50,102 nucleotides of DNA from a virus. The notes beneath the pieces were generated by a model. The model was given only the letters and a program-made list of their open reading frames with translations, had not been told where the DNA came from and made no database searches. Each line of letters begins with the position of its first letter. Within the stretch, counting starts at the first letter, position 1. The stretch is taken from positions 1-50,102 of IMG/VR virus record IMGVR_UViG_3300049460_000097, one strand, 5' to 3'. Positions 32,711-39,611 of the stretch are shown one piece after another. The translations under genes and the position numbers were made by a program.

Positions 32711-33326
32711 CTTCTTCTCTCAAACGATCGTTGACGGCATCGAGGACGGTGCGTTCTCGTGGCGGCGCTTGGGATTGGCGGCCAGATCGGTTTTCCAGCC
32801 ATTGCGGATCAAACCCTTGCCAGCCGTTGGCAATCATGGCGTCGGCGGCTTCGTTGGGGTTGGGGCATTGGGCGAACTTGGCAGCTAGGAGCTTGGCCGC
32901 ATGCACCGAAATCGGCTTCCGGATTTTCTGGCGATGATCGATCACCGCTGCGGCATGCTCCTCGTCGAGAACCAGCAGCAATTCGCTTCGAGGCGTCGGC
33001 TTCGAAGGTGCTTGCGCCGGATCATCCGAACGAAGTGAGGATGTTTGGGTAGTAGTTAATTTCTTTAGGGGGTGTGGGGGATTTTCTTTATCAGAAGAAG
33101 GGACAGCACCGCCGTCTGAAACGTCTGAAAGGTCTTGATTGTCTGAATTAAGACGCTTTTCAGATGTTTTTTTGCTGTCATAGTACCGCTTGTTGCGAGC
33201 CTGACGCGCTGTGAGCACCGGGGTACCAGCCTCATTTGCCGCCTCAAATGCCTCAGCAGCAATGAGCGCATGCTCGATTGAAAGACCGGCGTCGAGCATG
33301 CGGCGAATAGCGGCTGATACGCTCAT
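32604..33326 (-). CDS. Replication-initiator-like protein
   Basis: A 240-residue protein. The first ~50 residues (MSVSAAIRRMLDAGLSIEHA, then EAANEAGTPVLTARQARNKRYYD) are a helical domain, followed by a disordered Ser/Asp-rich linker (~55-110). A second helical domain (residues ~115-175) has AVIDHRQKIRKPISVHAAKLLAAKFAQ and ADAMIANGWQGFDPQWLENR, a segment typical of phage replication initiator or DnaT-like proteins. No ATPase motif is seen. It probably helps host replication proteins onto phage DNA, with its 3' neighbour as partner. Confidence 0.55.
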   Translation of the reverse strand: MSVSAAIRRMLDAGLSIEHALIAAEAFEAANEAGTPVLTARQARNKRYYDSKKTSEKRLNSDNQDLSDVSDGGAVPSSDKENPPHPLKKLTTTQTSSLRSDDPAQAPSKPTPRSELLLVLDEEHAAAVIDHRQKIRKPISVHAAKLLAAKFAQCPNPNEAADAMIANGWQGFDPQWLENRSGRQSQAPPRERTVLDAVNDRLREEDAARYEHPTIDHEPITRSASSADLRIASPAQGRRW

Positions 33327-33694
33327 TTCACCACCTCAATCTCAATCTTGTGGCAAGCGCGCATAAGCTTCTGCTTGAGACGGAATACTGGCGTCATGAC
33401 GCCCTTGATATCGATCACGCGCCGACGGCGAAGCGAGATATCCCAGAACACGAAATCAGCGCGGTACGTGGCGACGAGAACACCGTTGACGGTCAAGGTA
33501 TACGGACGCTGCAGTTCAACGTCAGCGACCTCCCCTGCCCGCTCACGAAGCTTCAGGGCGGCGTAGTATGATGCCTCGCGCTTGCTGTCGAAGCAGATGC
33601 CGTCGATGAGCGTGCGCTTGGCGCGGAACTTGTTCCCGCGCTTCGGCTTGGCGATGGCGGCCTGATATTCCGCGCGGGTCATGACTTCGCTCAT
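33323..33694 (-). CDS. DUF1064 family protein, nuclease-like
   Basis: A 123-residue protein of the DUF1064 type found in phage replication and recombination regions: RGNKFRAKRTLIDGICFDSKREASYY, then RADFVFWDISLRRRRVIDIKG, which has the D-(x)n-D/E-x-K type pattern of the PD-(D/E)XK superfamily (Glu in KREA, Asp in ADFVF, Asp-Lys in IDIKG). It may be a small resolvase-like nuclease. The start at 33694 couples to the previous stop (ATGA). Confidence 0.75.
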   Translation of the reverse strand: MSEVMTRAEYQAAIAKPKRGNKFRAKRTLIDGICFDSKREASYYAALKLRERAGEVADVELQRPYTLTVNGVLVATYRADFVFWDISLRRRRVIDIKGVMTPVFRLKQKLMRACHKIEIEVVK

Positions 33695-33912
33695 GCGTTC
33701 CTCCCGGTGCGGATCTCGCGCAGATTGGAGCGGGTCTTCGCCATCCATTCACGCTGGTAGGCTTTGCGGGCTTCCCGCTTTATCTTCTGCGTGTGTATGG
33801 CTTCCATCGTTTCGTTGATGAGGCGGTCGGCTTCAGCCGGATCTATGCCAAGCTCTTGGGCTATTGCTTCAACGTCAGGGCCGAATAGTGCGTAGGCTTC
33901 AGCGAACGTCAT
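33691..33912 (-). CDS. Hypothetical helical protein
   Basis: A 73-residue protein starting MTFAEAYALFGPDVEAIAQE with an HTH-like segment (AQELGIDPAEADRLINETMEA) and a basic C-terminus (KIKREARKAYQREWMAKTRS). It may bind DNA or be a small regulator. ATGA overlaps exist at both ends. The longer upstream frame belongs to noncoding sequence in this frame and is rejected. Confidence 0.55.
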   Translation of the reverse strand: MTFAEAYALFGPDVEAIAQELGIDPAEADRLINETMEAIHTQKIKREARKAYQREWMAKTRSNLREIRTGRNA

Positions 33913-34568
33913 GCTGCCACCTCGCGATAAGCAGCATAGTCCTCGGCGCGCTCCAGCATCTTGCGGCACGGCGGGATCCAAACTAGCTTTGTTGTGGTGA
34001 CGCCATTGATCCAGACCAACCAGCAATAAGACGTGGCAGTCGATCCGGTCGCGGTCAGTCGGCCCTTGACCATCGGGACACGCTCGGAGAACTGAGCGAC
34101 GATAGATGGCGGGTTCTTGCTGAATAGGTTCTGGTATCGCCCAATGCCTTCCAGGAATGATGTGCGGACGATCATGGCCACACCTTCGGTTGCCAGATCG
34201 CGCGCCTTGGCAATAAACTGCTCGGCAAGGCGGAAGGGCGGATTGCTGATGATCCAATCTGAGTTGACGATAGGAGACGGACCCATGAAGAGAAAATCGT
34301 ACTGGAATGGGAACCCGTTCGTGTCCGGCTCTATGCCGTAGTCGTGCACATCGCTTGATGCGACATACCGGAAATACTCCCCAAGGGGCTCGGCCATGTG
34401 CATGCGATTGCAGGCAGGTTCCCAAACCGTCTTGCTGGTCAGATGGCATCCGACCAGAACGTGCTCGCATAGCGCCCGCGTCGCCCACGGCTGCGTTGGG
34501 AAGTCGTCGAGACTATCGTGCGGCTCGCTGCGCTGCTGCATCACTGCGGAAGAGGTATTCTGGCTCAT
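33909..34568 (-). CDS. Adenine-specific DNA methyltransferase-like protein
   Basis: A 219-residue enzyme with the N6-adenine motif IV NPPF in DWIISNPPFRLAEQF (residues ~108-111). DDFPTQPWATRALCEHV at the N-terminus is a typical start of phage-encoded adenine methyltransferases, and VWEPACNRMHMAEPLGEYFR with SSDVHDYG gives the SAM site (the usual E-P-A-x-G-x-G is EPACNRM). It probably protects phage DNA from restriction or marks it. No matching endonuclease was seen. ATGA overlap with both neighbours. Confidence 0.75.
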   Translation of the reverse strand: MSQNTSSAVMQQRSEPHDSLDDFPTQPWATRALCEHVLVGCHLTSKTVWEPACNRMHMAEPLGEYFRYVASSDVHDYGIEPDTNGFPFQYDFLFMGPSPIVNSDWIISNPPFRLAEQFIAKARDLATEGVAMIVRTSFLEGIGRYQNLFSKNPPSIVAQFSERVPMVKGRLTATGSTATSYCWLVWINGVTTTKLVWIPPCRKMLERAEDYAAYREVAA

Positions 34569-34750
34569 GCCGCCTGCCCTTTCCGCTCAAGAGCCTTCAG
34601 CCACCTATCGCAGCGATCCCGAATGCGGTTGATGATTGCGAGCTTCGAAAGCTTCACGCCGTTGTCGCCCTTGTTCATGCTCCCCTTGAGGCGGAAGATT
34701 TGAGCGTCTAGCTCGGCTATTTCTTCGAGGAGGAGATCGGATTCGGTCAT
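34565..34750 (-). CDS. Hypothetical helical protein
   Basis: A 61-residue protein starting MTESDLLLEEIAELDAQIFR, predicted as a short coiled coil followed by a basic helix (DRCDRWLKALERKG). It is coupled to the methyltransferase gene by ATGA. No family recognised. Confidence 0.5.
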   Translation of the reverse strand: MTESDLLLEEIAELDAQIFRLKGSMNKGDNGVKLSKLAIINRIRDRCDRWLKALERKGQAA

Positions 34751-34923
34751 GCTGACAACTCCCGCTTGGTCTTTTCCCACGCGTCCTCACACTTCCTCTG
34801 TATCAAATTGAAGCACTCGACCTTGATGCCGAAGTCAGTCGGCATTTTTTCGGAAGCTTGAAATGCATCTCGGAAAGGCTGCGCTTCATTGGACTTCCGG
34901 AGCCATTGAGAAAAGTTGATCAT
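34747..34923 (-). CDS. Hypothetical small protein
   Basis: A 58-residue protein starting MINFSQWLRKSNEAQPFRDA, helical and highly charged. It overlaps both neighbours by four bases as ATGA. No family recognised; translation is supported only by the coupling pattern and by reading-frame quality. Confidence 0.5.
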   Translation of the reverse strand: MINFSQWLRKSNEAQPFRDAFQASEKMPTDFGIKVECFNLIQRKCEDAWEKTKRELSA

Positions 34924-35579
34924 TCGGCGGCCTCCAATGCGGCCGCGCCGCGCGCAGAACGTGCTATCGAAATCAGAAGGTCGCGGAATGGCTCCGGCGT
35001 ACCGATCCGCGGCGAACTGTCCGTTCCGCCGCCGCGCGCGCCTACTTCTCCGAGGCGCTTGGCTCGCTGTAGCCCCATGCGAGCGACAACTGCCGGGTCG
35101 AATCTTGGCTCGCTGTAGCCCCATGCGAGCGACGGGAGATCGTCAGCGCTTATCCCCCAGGTGCAGAGCAGGGTGGGCTTTCTGGCATAATGCCCGTATC
35201 GCCCTTGCTCGACGCAGCAAGTCCAGCCGCCAAAATAATCGGCCATGATCCAGCCGCCGGCACGATCGGGCGTATTCAGATCGAAGTGCGGCCACGCCAG
35301 AGAACCCCAAGGGTGTTCGATAACCCCGCCGTAGGTCCGGGCTGAATTCAAGGCAGCTTCGAAGCATCCGCCATCATCACCGAGACGCTTGCGCTCGCCG
35401 GTAAGCTTCACGGCCAAAGGCTGTCCGAACCACATCTTACCCCAGCGCTGGCATGGAGGATGAGCGACGACCGGCCATGGGCCGGCGTATTGGCGTGCAT
35501 CACGCTCCTCATCCCAAGGAACAACGCCATCGAGACCGTAATAAGATCCGTCCTTTTGCACGTAGAGGGCCGCGATCAT
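34920..35579 (-). CDS. Hypothetical phage protein with PPC motif
   Basis: A 219-residue protein starting MIAALYVQKDGSYYGLDGVV. VVAHPPCQRWG (residues ~37-47) resembles the catalytic PPC motif of C5-cytosine methyltransferases, and GVIEHPWGSLAW has an ExP pattern, but the SAM-binding FxGxG motif is missing. It is known to me only as a recurrent phage protein of uncertain function, possibly a base-modification or cytosine-methyltransferase-like enzyme. Its C-terminal part contains a 30-bp sequence duplicated in a second frame (35058-35133). Confidence 0.5.
   Translation of the reverse strand: MIAALYVQKDGSYYGLDGVVPWDEERDARQYAGPWPVVAHPPCQRWGKMWFGQPLAVKLTGERKRLGDDGGCFEAALNSARTYGGVIEHPWGSLAWPHFDLNTPDRAGGWIMADYFGGWTCCVEQGRYGHYARKPTLLCTWGISADDLPSLAWGYSEPRFDPAVVARMGLQRAKRLGEVGARGGGTDSSPRIGTPEPFRDLLISIARSARGAAALEAAE
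35058..35133. repeat. 30-bp direct repeat read in two frames
   Basis: The same 30 bases occur at 35058-35087 and 35104-35133, 46 bases apart. Because 46 is not a multiple of three, the copies are translated differently within one protein: SLAWGYSEPR from the right copy and VARMGLQRAK from the left copy (minus strand). Both readings stay open. The duplication is real in sequence; its biological meaning is open. Confidence 0.8.
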
Positions 35580-35582
35580 TGC

Positions 35583-36014
35583 TTAGTCCTTTTTTCCCAA
35601 GCAAGACGAATCCATTCCCACGCCCGCCGAAGCAGACTTTTCGTCAGCCGTTTCATTATTGCTCCGCATCTGCCGGCGTTCGGCCTCGTACCGATCCGCC
35701 GCGCTTTCGTTCGCTACGCAGGCATGCTCGTAGTAGAGCTTCAGCCGGCGGTAATATTCTCCTGCTACGTCCTTCATCTCACGCGACTTATATTGAAGCC
35801 GGTAGAGGTAGCTTTCTGGGACACCGCTGTTTTCTGAAAGGCGATGCCTGATCAAATATTCCTTGTCGCCACGGCCCCGGAATTCGAGGCTCATAAGCTT
35901 GTCGGTCCAGTTGATGGCCTCTTTTAACGCTACGCTGCTCATCTCTTCCTCGGACTGTTTCTTTCCAAATCGTGAGTCATTATTGGTTTTTCGGAACCTG
36001 TAATTTCCGTACAT
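35583..36014 (-). CDS. Hypothetical protein, possible DNA or RNA binder
   Basis: A 143-residue protein starting at 36014 with AGGAG seven bases upstream (MYGNYRFRKTNNDSRFGKKQ); an internal start at 35942 (MSSVALKEAINW) is the alternative. The core, with INWTDKLMSLEFRGRGDKEY and SGVPESYLYRLQYKSREMKD, resembles a conserved rhizobial protein type with a winged-helix-like segment (VPESYLYRLQ). Function unknown. Confidence 0.55.
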   Translation of the reverse strand: MYGNYRFRKTNNDSRFGKKQSEEEMSSVALKEAINWTDKLMSLEFRGRGDKEYLIRHRLSENSGVPESYLYRLQYKSREMKDVAGEYYRRLKLYYEHACVANESAADRYEAERRQMRSNNETADEKSASAGVGMDSSCLGKKD

Positions 36015-36060
36015 TCCTGTGCTCCTGTGCGATCACTTGTCTCGTTCGAAGGAGACACCA

Positions 36061-36333
36061 ATGCGCAGGACCGATATTGAAGGAGAGGGAAAAGGCACTG
36101 ACGCCAATCAGGCTAAATCCCTCTCCGGAGGCCCGCCGTCGGGACCGAAGATCATTCAATTTCCGCGAGATCGGCGCGCCGCCTCGGTCGATCTTGCTGC
36201 TGGCGACGACAGCGGATCGTCGCCAGCCTCATTCGAAAGTCTTGGTTCCGTTACTCAAGCCGTCGTCATGCGACTGGCGAATAAGCGGATCCGGGTGAAA
36301 GTTCAGGTCCAGACCACCGAGGGGACGGAGTGA
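36061..36333 (+). CDS. Small hypothetical protein on opposite strand
   Basis: A 90-residue protein starting MRRTDIEGEGKGTDANQAKS with an excellent AAGGAG ribosome binding site seven bases upstream. It opposes all its neighbours for several kilobases, so it needs its own promoter. The first ~65 residues look disordered (Gly/Pro/Asp/Ser-rich), followed by a short possibly folded end (VTQAVVMRLANKRIRVKVQV). A moron or regulatory role is possible. Confidence 0.6.
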   Translation: MRRTDIEGEGKGTDANQAKSLSGGPPSGPKIIQFPRDRRAASVDLAAGDDSGSSPASFESLGSVTQAVVMRLANKRIRVKVQVQTTEGTE

Positions 36334-36388
36334 TCTGGACCTTCTTTGAGCGCGCGGAGCTTTGGAGGGGGACGCGCTCAATTGAAAT

Positions 36389-36565
36389 TCAATAGCTGTC
36401 AGGGTTGCGCCGAGGACGGCATCGGAAATTAAGACTGTCACCCTCAGGCGCTCCGGATTCGTCGGATGAACCGCGCGGATTAAGCCGCGAGATCATGATG
36501 AGCCCAGCAAGGAAGAAAGCCCCGGTCGCAATGGTGATGAGGAAGACGACGAAGGCCGTGCTCAT
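36389..36565 (-). CDS. Small single-pass membrane protein
   Basis: A 58-residue protein: MSTAFVVFLITIATGAFFLA forms a membrane helix with a short basic C-terminal tail (RRNPDSY). Its ATG overlaps the stop of the preceding gene (ATGA). Lies in the early-left block. Function unknown; small membrane proteins near the switch may exclude superinfecting phage. Confidence 0.5.
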   Translation of the reverse strand: MSTAFVVFLITIATGAFFLAGLIMISRLNPRGSSDESGAPEGDSLNFRCRPRRNPDSY

Positions 36566-36690
36566 TCGCTGTCTCCCCGCTCGCGGCTGATCCGCCCAGA
36601 GAGGCAGCAAGCGCAGGCACAGAGAAATGTGGCGGAGAAGCAGATGACGATCACGGCGACGAATGATGCTTCAAACATTGTTCCGCTCAT
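36562..36690 (-). CDS. 42-residue cysteine-rich membrane protein
   Basis: Short gene of 42 residues (MSGTMFEASFVAVIVICFSA, then TFLCACACCLSGRISRERG) with one membrane helix and a CACACC cluster. Both its start and its stop overlap neighbouring genes by four bases. Good frame continuity supports translation. Confidence 0.45.
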   Translation of the reverse strand: MSGTMFEASFVAVIVICFSATFLCACACCLSGRISRERGDSE

Positions 36691-36848
36691 GCCGCCCTCC
36701 CCGCCCGGATTTCTTCAGGCTGAACGTCCATCATGCATTCTTCGCAGTGCCGCTCGATCTGCTCAGCGATCGACAGCGGCTTCCAGCATTTGGGGCAGCC
36801 GATGTAATGGCTTTGGATTAGTTTTCGGTTTGGAGCTGATTGCGTCAT
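36687..36848 (-). CDS. Small zinc-finger-like protein
   Basis: A 53-residue protein ([20 protein letters not shown]) with CPKC and HCEEC cysteine pairs separated by 14 residues, which should form a zinc ribbon. It may bind nucleic acid or protein. Coupled to both neighbours by ATGA. Confidence 0.6.
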   Translation of the reverse strand: MTQSAPNRKLIQSHYIGCPKCWKPLSIAEQIERHCEECMMDVQPEEIRAGRAA

Positions 36849-37159
36849 TCGGCTGTCCTCCGCTTGATATTGAGGCGATCCGCGACGACGGGATGATTTT
36901 CGAGGAGCCACACATGATGATCGTGCTCGCTGTCATCCATGAACTGGAACCAAGGATAATCCTCAAACCAAAGATCGTTCAGTTCAGCATATGCTTGGGC
37001 GGCACCTTGGCATTCAGGATGGGTGTAGGTGCCGAATGGCTCGCCTTCCCACACGCCGAAGGCGTAATGAGCAGACTCGCCAACCGCGATATCTGTGTTG
37101 CATTGCTCGCATCTATGAGCCTTGCGGACAGCCTTGATATTCTTCGAGGTCAGGTTCAT
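36845..37159 (-). CDS. Hypothetical zinc-binding protein
   Basis: A 104-residue protein starting [20 protein letters not shown]. The cysteine pair CEQCNTD and the later HPEC suggest a zinc finger; the rest is acidic ([20 protein letters not shown]). Proteins of this type are common in phage early regions, function unknown. Overlaps the GapR fusion gene's stop. Confidence 0.6.
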   Translation of the reverse strand: MNLTSKNIKAVRKAHRCEQCNTDIAVGESAHYAFGVWEGEPFGTYTHPECQGAAQAYAELNDLWFEDYPWFQFMDDSEHDHHVWLLENHPVVADRLNIKRRTAE

Positions 37160-38127
37160 GCCACTTCCCTTTCCCGCATCGCGACCTTGCACGAGTGGCA
37201 ATGGTCAACCGTGCCGCTTCCGCACATCTTTGGAGTTCGGCAATGAGGTCTCAGAAGTTTGGCCGGTGCGACCTGAACAGAGGCACCGGCCTGTGCGGCG
37301 AACGACTGATGATCGGTTACATGATCGCCTCCTGTGTTGGCGGCGGCGCTGCCTGTATTGGTCTCAGCTGGACTTACGCGCTCGACGCTGGGGGCTTCGG
37401 CTTCGCCTTGAGAGGCCGTAGCAATCTCGGAATTGGCGACGGTTCCGCTCTCGGGGCCGACAACTGTCTCGCTCTCTTTATCGGACGCGTTTCCCCGACC
37501 AGCCAATTCGGACGCGAGGGCAGACTGGCGCGACCCCTCGGAACTTGCGGCGCTCTCTCCGCCCGTCACGCCTGCGCTTTCGGCGCCGTCGACGTTCACG
37601 CCGGGAAACTGCCCGGTCAGAGCTGGGATCATCTCAGGTTGCCCCGATACTCCAGCCTCAGCCAAACCACTGGCGTGGTCGACCATGGTTGCGGCCCTCT
37701 CGGATACCGCCTCCGCCGCCTTGCGCGGGGATTGAAGTGGCATTGCTGCCGATTTGCTGAGGATCGCTGCGACGCGGGCGTCAACGGTCACCGTCAGATG
37801 GTTGCCATCTTCGTCGTCGCGGTCGATGATGGTTATCTCGCCGGTCTCGCGATCATGCGGCTCATCGAAAAAGCTCGGCTGATCGATCATTCCGAGCGCG
37901 GCCATATAGGTGTCGAGGATTGCTTCCTCTTCGGCGCGCTCGTTTGCATCCTTCTTGCGAAGCTTGATGATCGTGTTGATCGCGCCGACGTCATAGCCAC
38001 GGCCTTTGGCCTCGCCCTTCACGTCCTTGATGTCGCCGGAAATTGCGGCCTTTTCCTCTTCAAGTCTCTCTATCCGCTCTATAAAGGAGCGGAGTTCGGC
38101 GCGGGCTACGCTGTTTACGTCTGTCAT
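37156..38127 (-). CDS. GapR (DUF2312) domain protein with long C-terminal extension
   Basis: A 323-residue protein. Residues ~3-80 ([20 protein letters not shown], with [28 protein letters not shown]) are a near-canonical DUF2312/GapR domain; GapR is an alphaproteobacterial DNA-binding protein that holds overtwisted DNA. Known GapR proteins are about 80-90 residues. Here a further ~240 residues follow: a short basic/acidic linker, a long low-complexity Ala/Gly/Ser/Glu-rich stretch (~130-280), and a basic C-terminus with four cysteines and two histidines ([14 protein letters not shown]), possibly a zinc knuckle. It may remodel phage or host DNA topology. Starts ATG 38127 with GAGG upstream. 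Confidence 0.85.
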   Translation of the reverse strand: MTDVNSVARAELRSFIERIERLEEEKAAISGDIKDVKGEAKGRGYDVGAINTIIKLRKKDANERAEEEAILDTYMAALGMIDQPSFFDEPHDRETGEITIIDRDDEDGNHLTVTVDARVAAILSKSAAMPLQSPRKAAEAVSERAATMVDHASGLAEAGVSGQPEMIPALTGQFPGVNVDGAESAGVTGGESAASSEGSRQSALASELAGRGNASDKESETVVGPESGTVANSEIATASQGEAEAPSVERVSPAETNTGSAAANTGGDHVTDHQSFAAQAGASVQVAPAKLLRPHCRTPKMCGSGTVDHCHSCKVAMREREVA

Positions 38128-38136
38128 GGTCAAACC

Positions 38137-38433
38137 TCAGAATGGAAGGTAATCGTCGTCGATGGCGGGCATCGGCGGCTTGGGAGGTTTTGGATTGCGG
38201 ATCTCATCGACGAGAGCGCTGCAGGCGTAATAGCCAGACCCGTCGCTCTCGGTTTCGAGGCAGGCCTGCGCGTAGTATCCGGCGATCAAAGCGCAACGCT
38301 CACGCTCGGCGAGGAGCGCCTTGGCGACCTCAATCGTGATCTTCCGCCAACCAAAAGCCTGCGGCATGGTCTTGGTGACGGCCTCTGCCGCCTTCATGAT
38401 GTCTTCGGGGATGGTCTGGGCTTCGGCGCTCAT
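38137..38433 (-). CDS. Hypothetical early protein
   Basis: A 98-residue protein starting MSAEAQTIPEDIMKAAEAVT. Residues ~45-75 (ERERCALIAGYYAQACLETES) resemble a recurring phage protein type with ERCA motif common in rhizobial phages; function unknown. The last residues are proline-rich (PKPPKPPMPAIDDDYLPF). Overlaps the Cro-like gene by four bases. Confidence 0.55.
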   Translation of the reverse strand: MSAEAQTIPEDIMKAAEAVTKTMPQAFGWRKITIEVAKALLAERERCALIAGYYAQACLETESDGSGYYACSALVDEIRNPKPPKPPMPAIDDDYLPF

Positions 38434-38633
38434 GCTGCGGTCTCCGATTGGCCGAAGACATCGGGGCGAAGATCACGTCTGGAAATGCCAGTGATGCGCT
38501 CAACGTCGAGAACGCGCTCGGCAGGAACCTTTTTCCATTGGGATACAGCTTGGGATGTTATCCCACCCAGCGCTTTTGCGAGGGCGGCGGGGCCACCGGC
38601 TTTTTCTTTGGCGATATCACAGACGTTTTCCAT
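38430..38633 (-). CDS. Cro/YdaS-like regulator
   Basis: A 67-residue DNA-binding protein. MENVCDIAKEKAGGPAALAK and ALGGITSQAVSQWKKVPAER are the helix-turn-helix of a YdaS/Cro-type repressor, ending with the recognised RDLRPDVFG tail. It is transcribed away from the CI gene, its start lies four bases from operator O1-PL, and CI faces it across the switch, so it plays the Cro role. The leader is extremely short, so the mRNA could be nearly leaderless. Confidence 0.85.
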   Translation of the reverse strand: MENVCDIAKEKAGGPAALAKALGGITSQAVSQWKKVPAERVLDVERITGISRRDLRPDVFGQSETAA

Positions 38634-38637
38634 GCGC

Positions 38638-38670
38638 CTATTGAAAGCATATCTTTCACAAAAGCGCAAG
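38638..38670 (-). promoter_or_regulatory. Left early promoter/operator module (PL)
   Basis: On the minus strand a block reads CTTGCGC TTT TGTGAAAGATATGCTTTCA A TAG and recurs almost exactly at 39544-39575 on the plus strand. TTGCGC is a possible -35; a -10 near TTTCAA would place the start at the cro-like ATG. The block contains operator O1. Confidence 0.6.
38642..38658. promoter_or_regulatory. Operator O1
   Basis: 17-bp palindrome TGAAAGCATATCTTTCA, half-site TGAAAG with five-base centre. Exact reverse complement of operator O4. Confidence 0.8.
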
Positions 38671-38682
38671 CACCTCTTTCGA

Positions 38683-38699
38683 TGAAAGATCGGCTTTCT
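38683..38699. promoter_or_regulatory. Operator O2
   Basis: TGAAAGATCGGCTTTCT, one base off the TGAAAG-N5-CTTTCA consensus. Starts 41 bases from O1 and ends 17 bases before the CI start codon at 38717, so it should control CI transcription. Confidence 0.75.
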
Positions 38700-38716
38700 T
38701 GATGCATATTCTAGCT

Positions 38717-39424
38717 ATGACAACTGCGCGCCGAGTCGATGAAGAGAGGGGCAACAGAATTCGGGAGGTTAGAACCGAAATTCTGAAGCTCGGATCACAA
38801 CAAGCCCTCGCCGACCTCTTAACCCGTGAGGGTAAAGGGGTGACGCGCGGCGCTGTCGGAAATTGGGAGCTTGGAAAGGAAGTTGGGCTGGACGCCCTTA
38901 CAGTTCTATCGCGCATTGCAGGCGTACGTATTGAATGGCTTGCGTACAACGATGGCGAGAAGCTATTATCTTCTATCGCTGGTCCAATGGAACCAGCGAA
39001 CGCCAGACAGACGGGGGAATTTCTCCGGAGCCTGGTCAAGGTTCCTCAATATGGCTCCGCCGTTGGCGGGGAGGATGGCGAGTTTGTTTTGAATGGTAAC
39101 CGCCTAGATGATGTTTTTGCCCCACCAAGCTTGAACGGCATTCAGAATGCCTATGCTGTGCAAGTATCAGGCGACAGTATGTATCCGCGATATGAAGATG
39201 GTGAGACAGTCTTCGTGAACCCGAATCGCCGTACCGTTAAAGGTGATTACGTTATTGCTGAAATACATCTGATCGAGAATAACCCGCCGTTGGCCTATAT
39301 AAAAAAACTGGTGAGACGAACCGATAAAGAATTGATCCTTGAGCAGTTCAATCCTCCGAAAATATTGAAGTTCGAAGGCGACAGGGTGAAGAGCGTCCAC
39401 TACGTTTTGAAATCCGGCGAATAA
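38717..39424 (+). CDS. CI-type repressor, XRE HTH plus S24 peptidase
   Basis: A 235-residue lysogeny repressor. The N-terminal helix-turn-helix includes REVRTEILKLGSQQALADLL and GVTRGAVGNWELGKEVGLDA. The C-terminal S24/LexA-like domain has the nucleophile Ser in VQVSGDSMYPRYEDG and a matching Lys in AYIKKLV 42 residues later, as in LexA, so RecA-stimulated self-cleavage is plausible; a canonical Ala-Gly cut site was not identified. ATG 38717 is preferred because a TATTCT box (38707-38712) ends four bases before it, and no ribosome binding site is present, so the mRNA may be leaderless. ATG 38702 is the alternative. Confidence 0.9.
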   Translation: MTTARRVDEERGNRIREVRTEILKLGSQQALADLLTREGKGVTRGAVGNWELGKEVGLDALTVLSRIAGVRIEWLAYNDGEKLLSSIAGPMEPANARQTGEFLRSLVKVPQYGSAVGGEDGEFVLNGNRLDDVFAPPSLNGIQNAYAVQVSGDSMYPRYEDGETVFVNPNRRTVKGDYVIAEIHLIENNPPLAYIKKLVRRTDKELILEQFNPPKILKFEGDRVKSVHYVLKSGE

Positions 39425-39466
39425 CCCTCACTCACCTTCCCTATTCCTGACGTCGCACAGTTAGCC

Positions 39467-39505
39467 GCCCTCGCAGCGTTGATTCGCTTCGGGGGCTTTC
39501 TTTTT
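39467..39505 (+). terminator. Rho-independent terminator after CI gene
   Basis: GCCCTCGCAGCG and CGCTTCGGGGGC pair (one mismatch and one G-T pair) around TTGATT and are followed by TTTCTTTTT. It closes the CI transcript before PR. Confidence 0.85.
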
Positions 39506-39520
39506 GCCGACGATTAAAAT

Positions 39521-39537
39521 TGAAAGCAGTGCTTTCT
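39521..39537. promoter_or_regulatory. Operator O3
   Basis: TGAAAGCAGTGCTTTCT, same half-sites and five-base spacing as the other three. Starts 35 bases before O4. Confidence 0.75.
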
Positions 39538-39543
39538 TTTTCT

Positions 39544-39575
39544 CTTGCGCACATGTGAAAGATATGCTTTCATAG
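39544..39575 (+). promoter_or_regulatory. Right early promoter/operator module (PR)
   Basis: CTTGCGC ACA TGTGAAAGATATGCTTTCA TAG matches the PL block in reverse orientation, differing only in three bases and one spacer base. TTGCGC may be the -35; the -10 is poorly defined near TTTCAT. Contains O4 and precedes the XRE gene at 39612. Confidence 0.6.
39556..39572. promoter_or_regulatory. Operator O4
   Basis: 17-bp palindrome TGAAAGATATGCTTTCA, identical to O1 read on the other strand. Confidence 0.8.
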
Positions 39576-39611
39576 TCCTCATACCAGCCAACCGGCAATG
39601 AGGACGAGACG

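Noticed and set aside
33912-34488. Upstream extension of the 73-residue protein at 33691-33912
   Set aside because: The extension runs antiphase through the adenine methyltransferase gene; the ATG at 33912 overlaps that gene's stop as ATGA, which fits the operon style.
37195-38685. A 496-residue plus-strand frame opposite the GapR fusion gene
   Set aside because: Its opposite strand encodes a recognisable GapR domain and coupled genes; this frame is a shadow.
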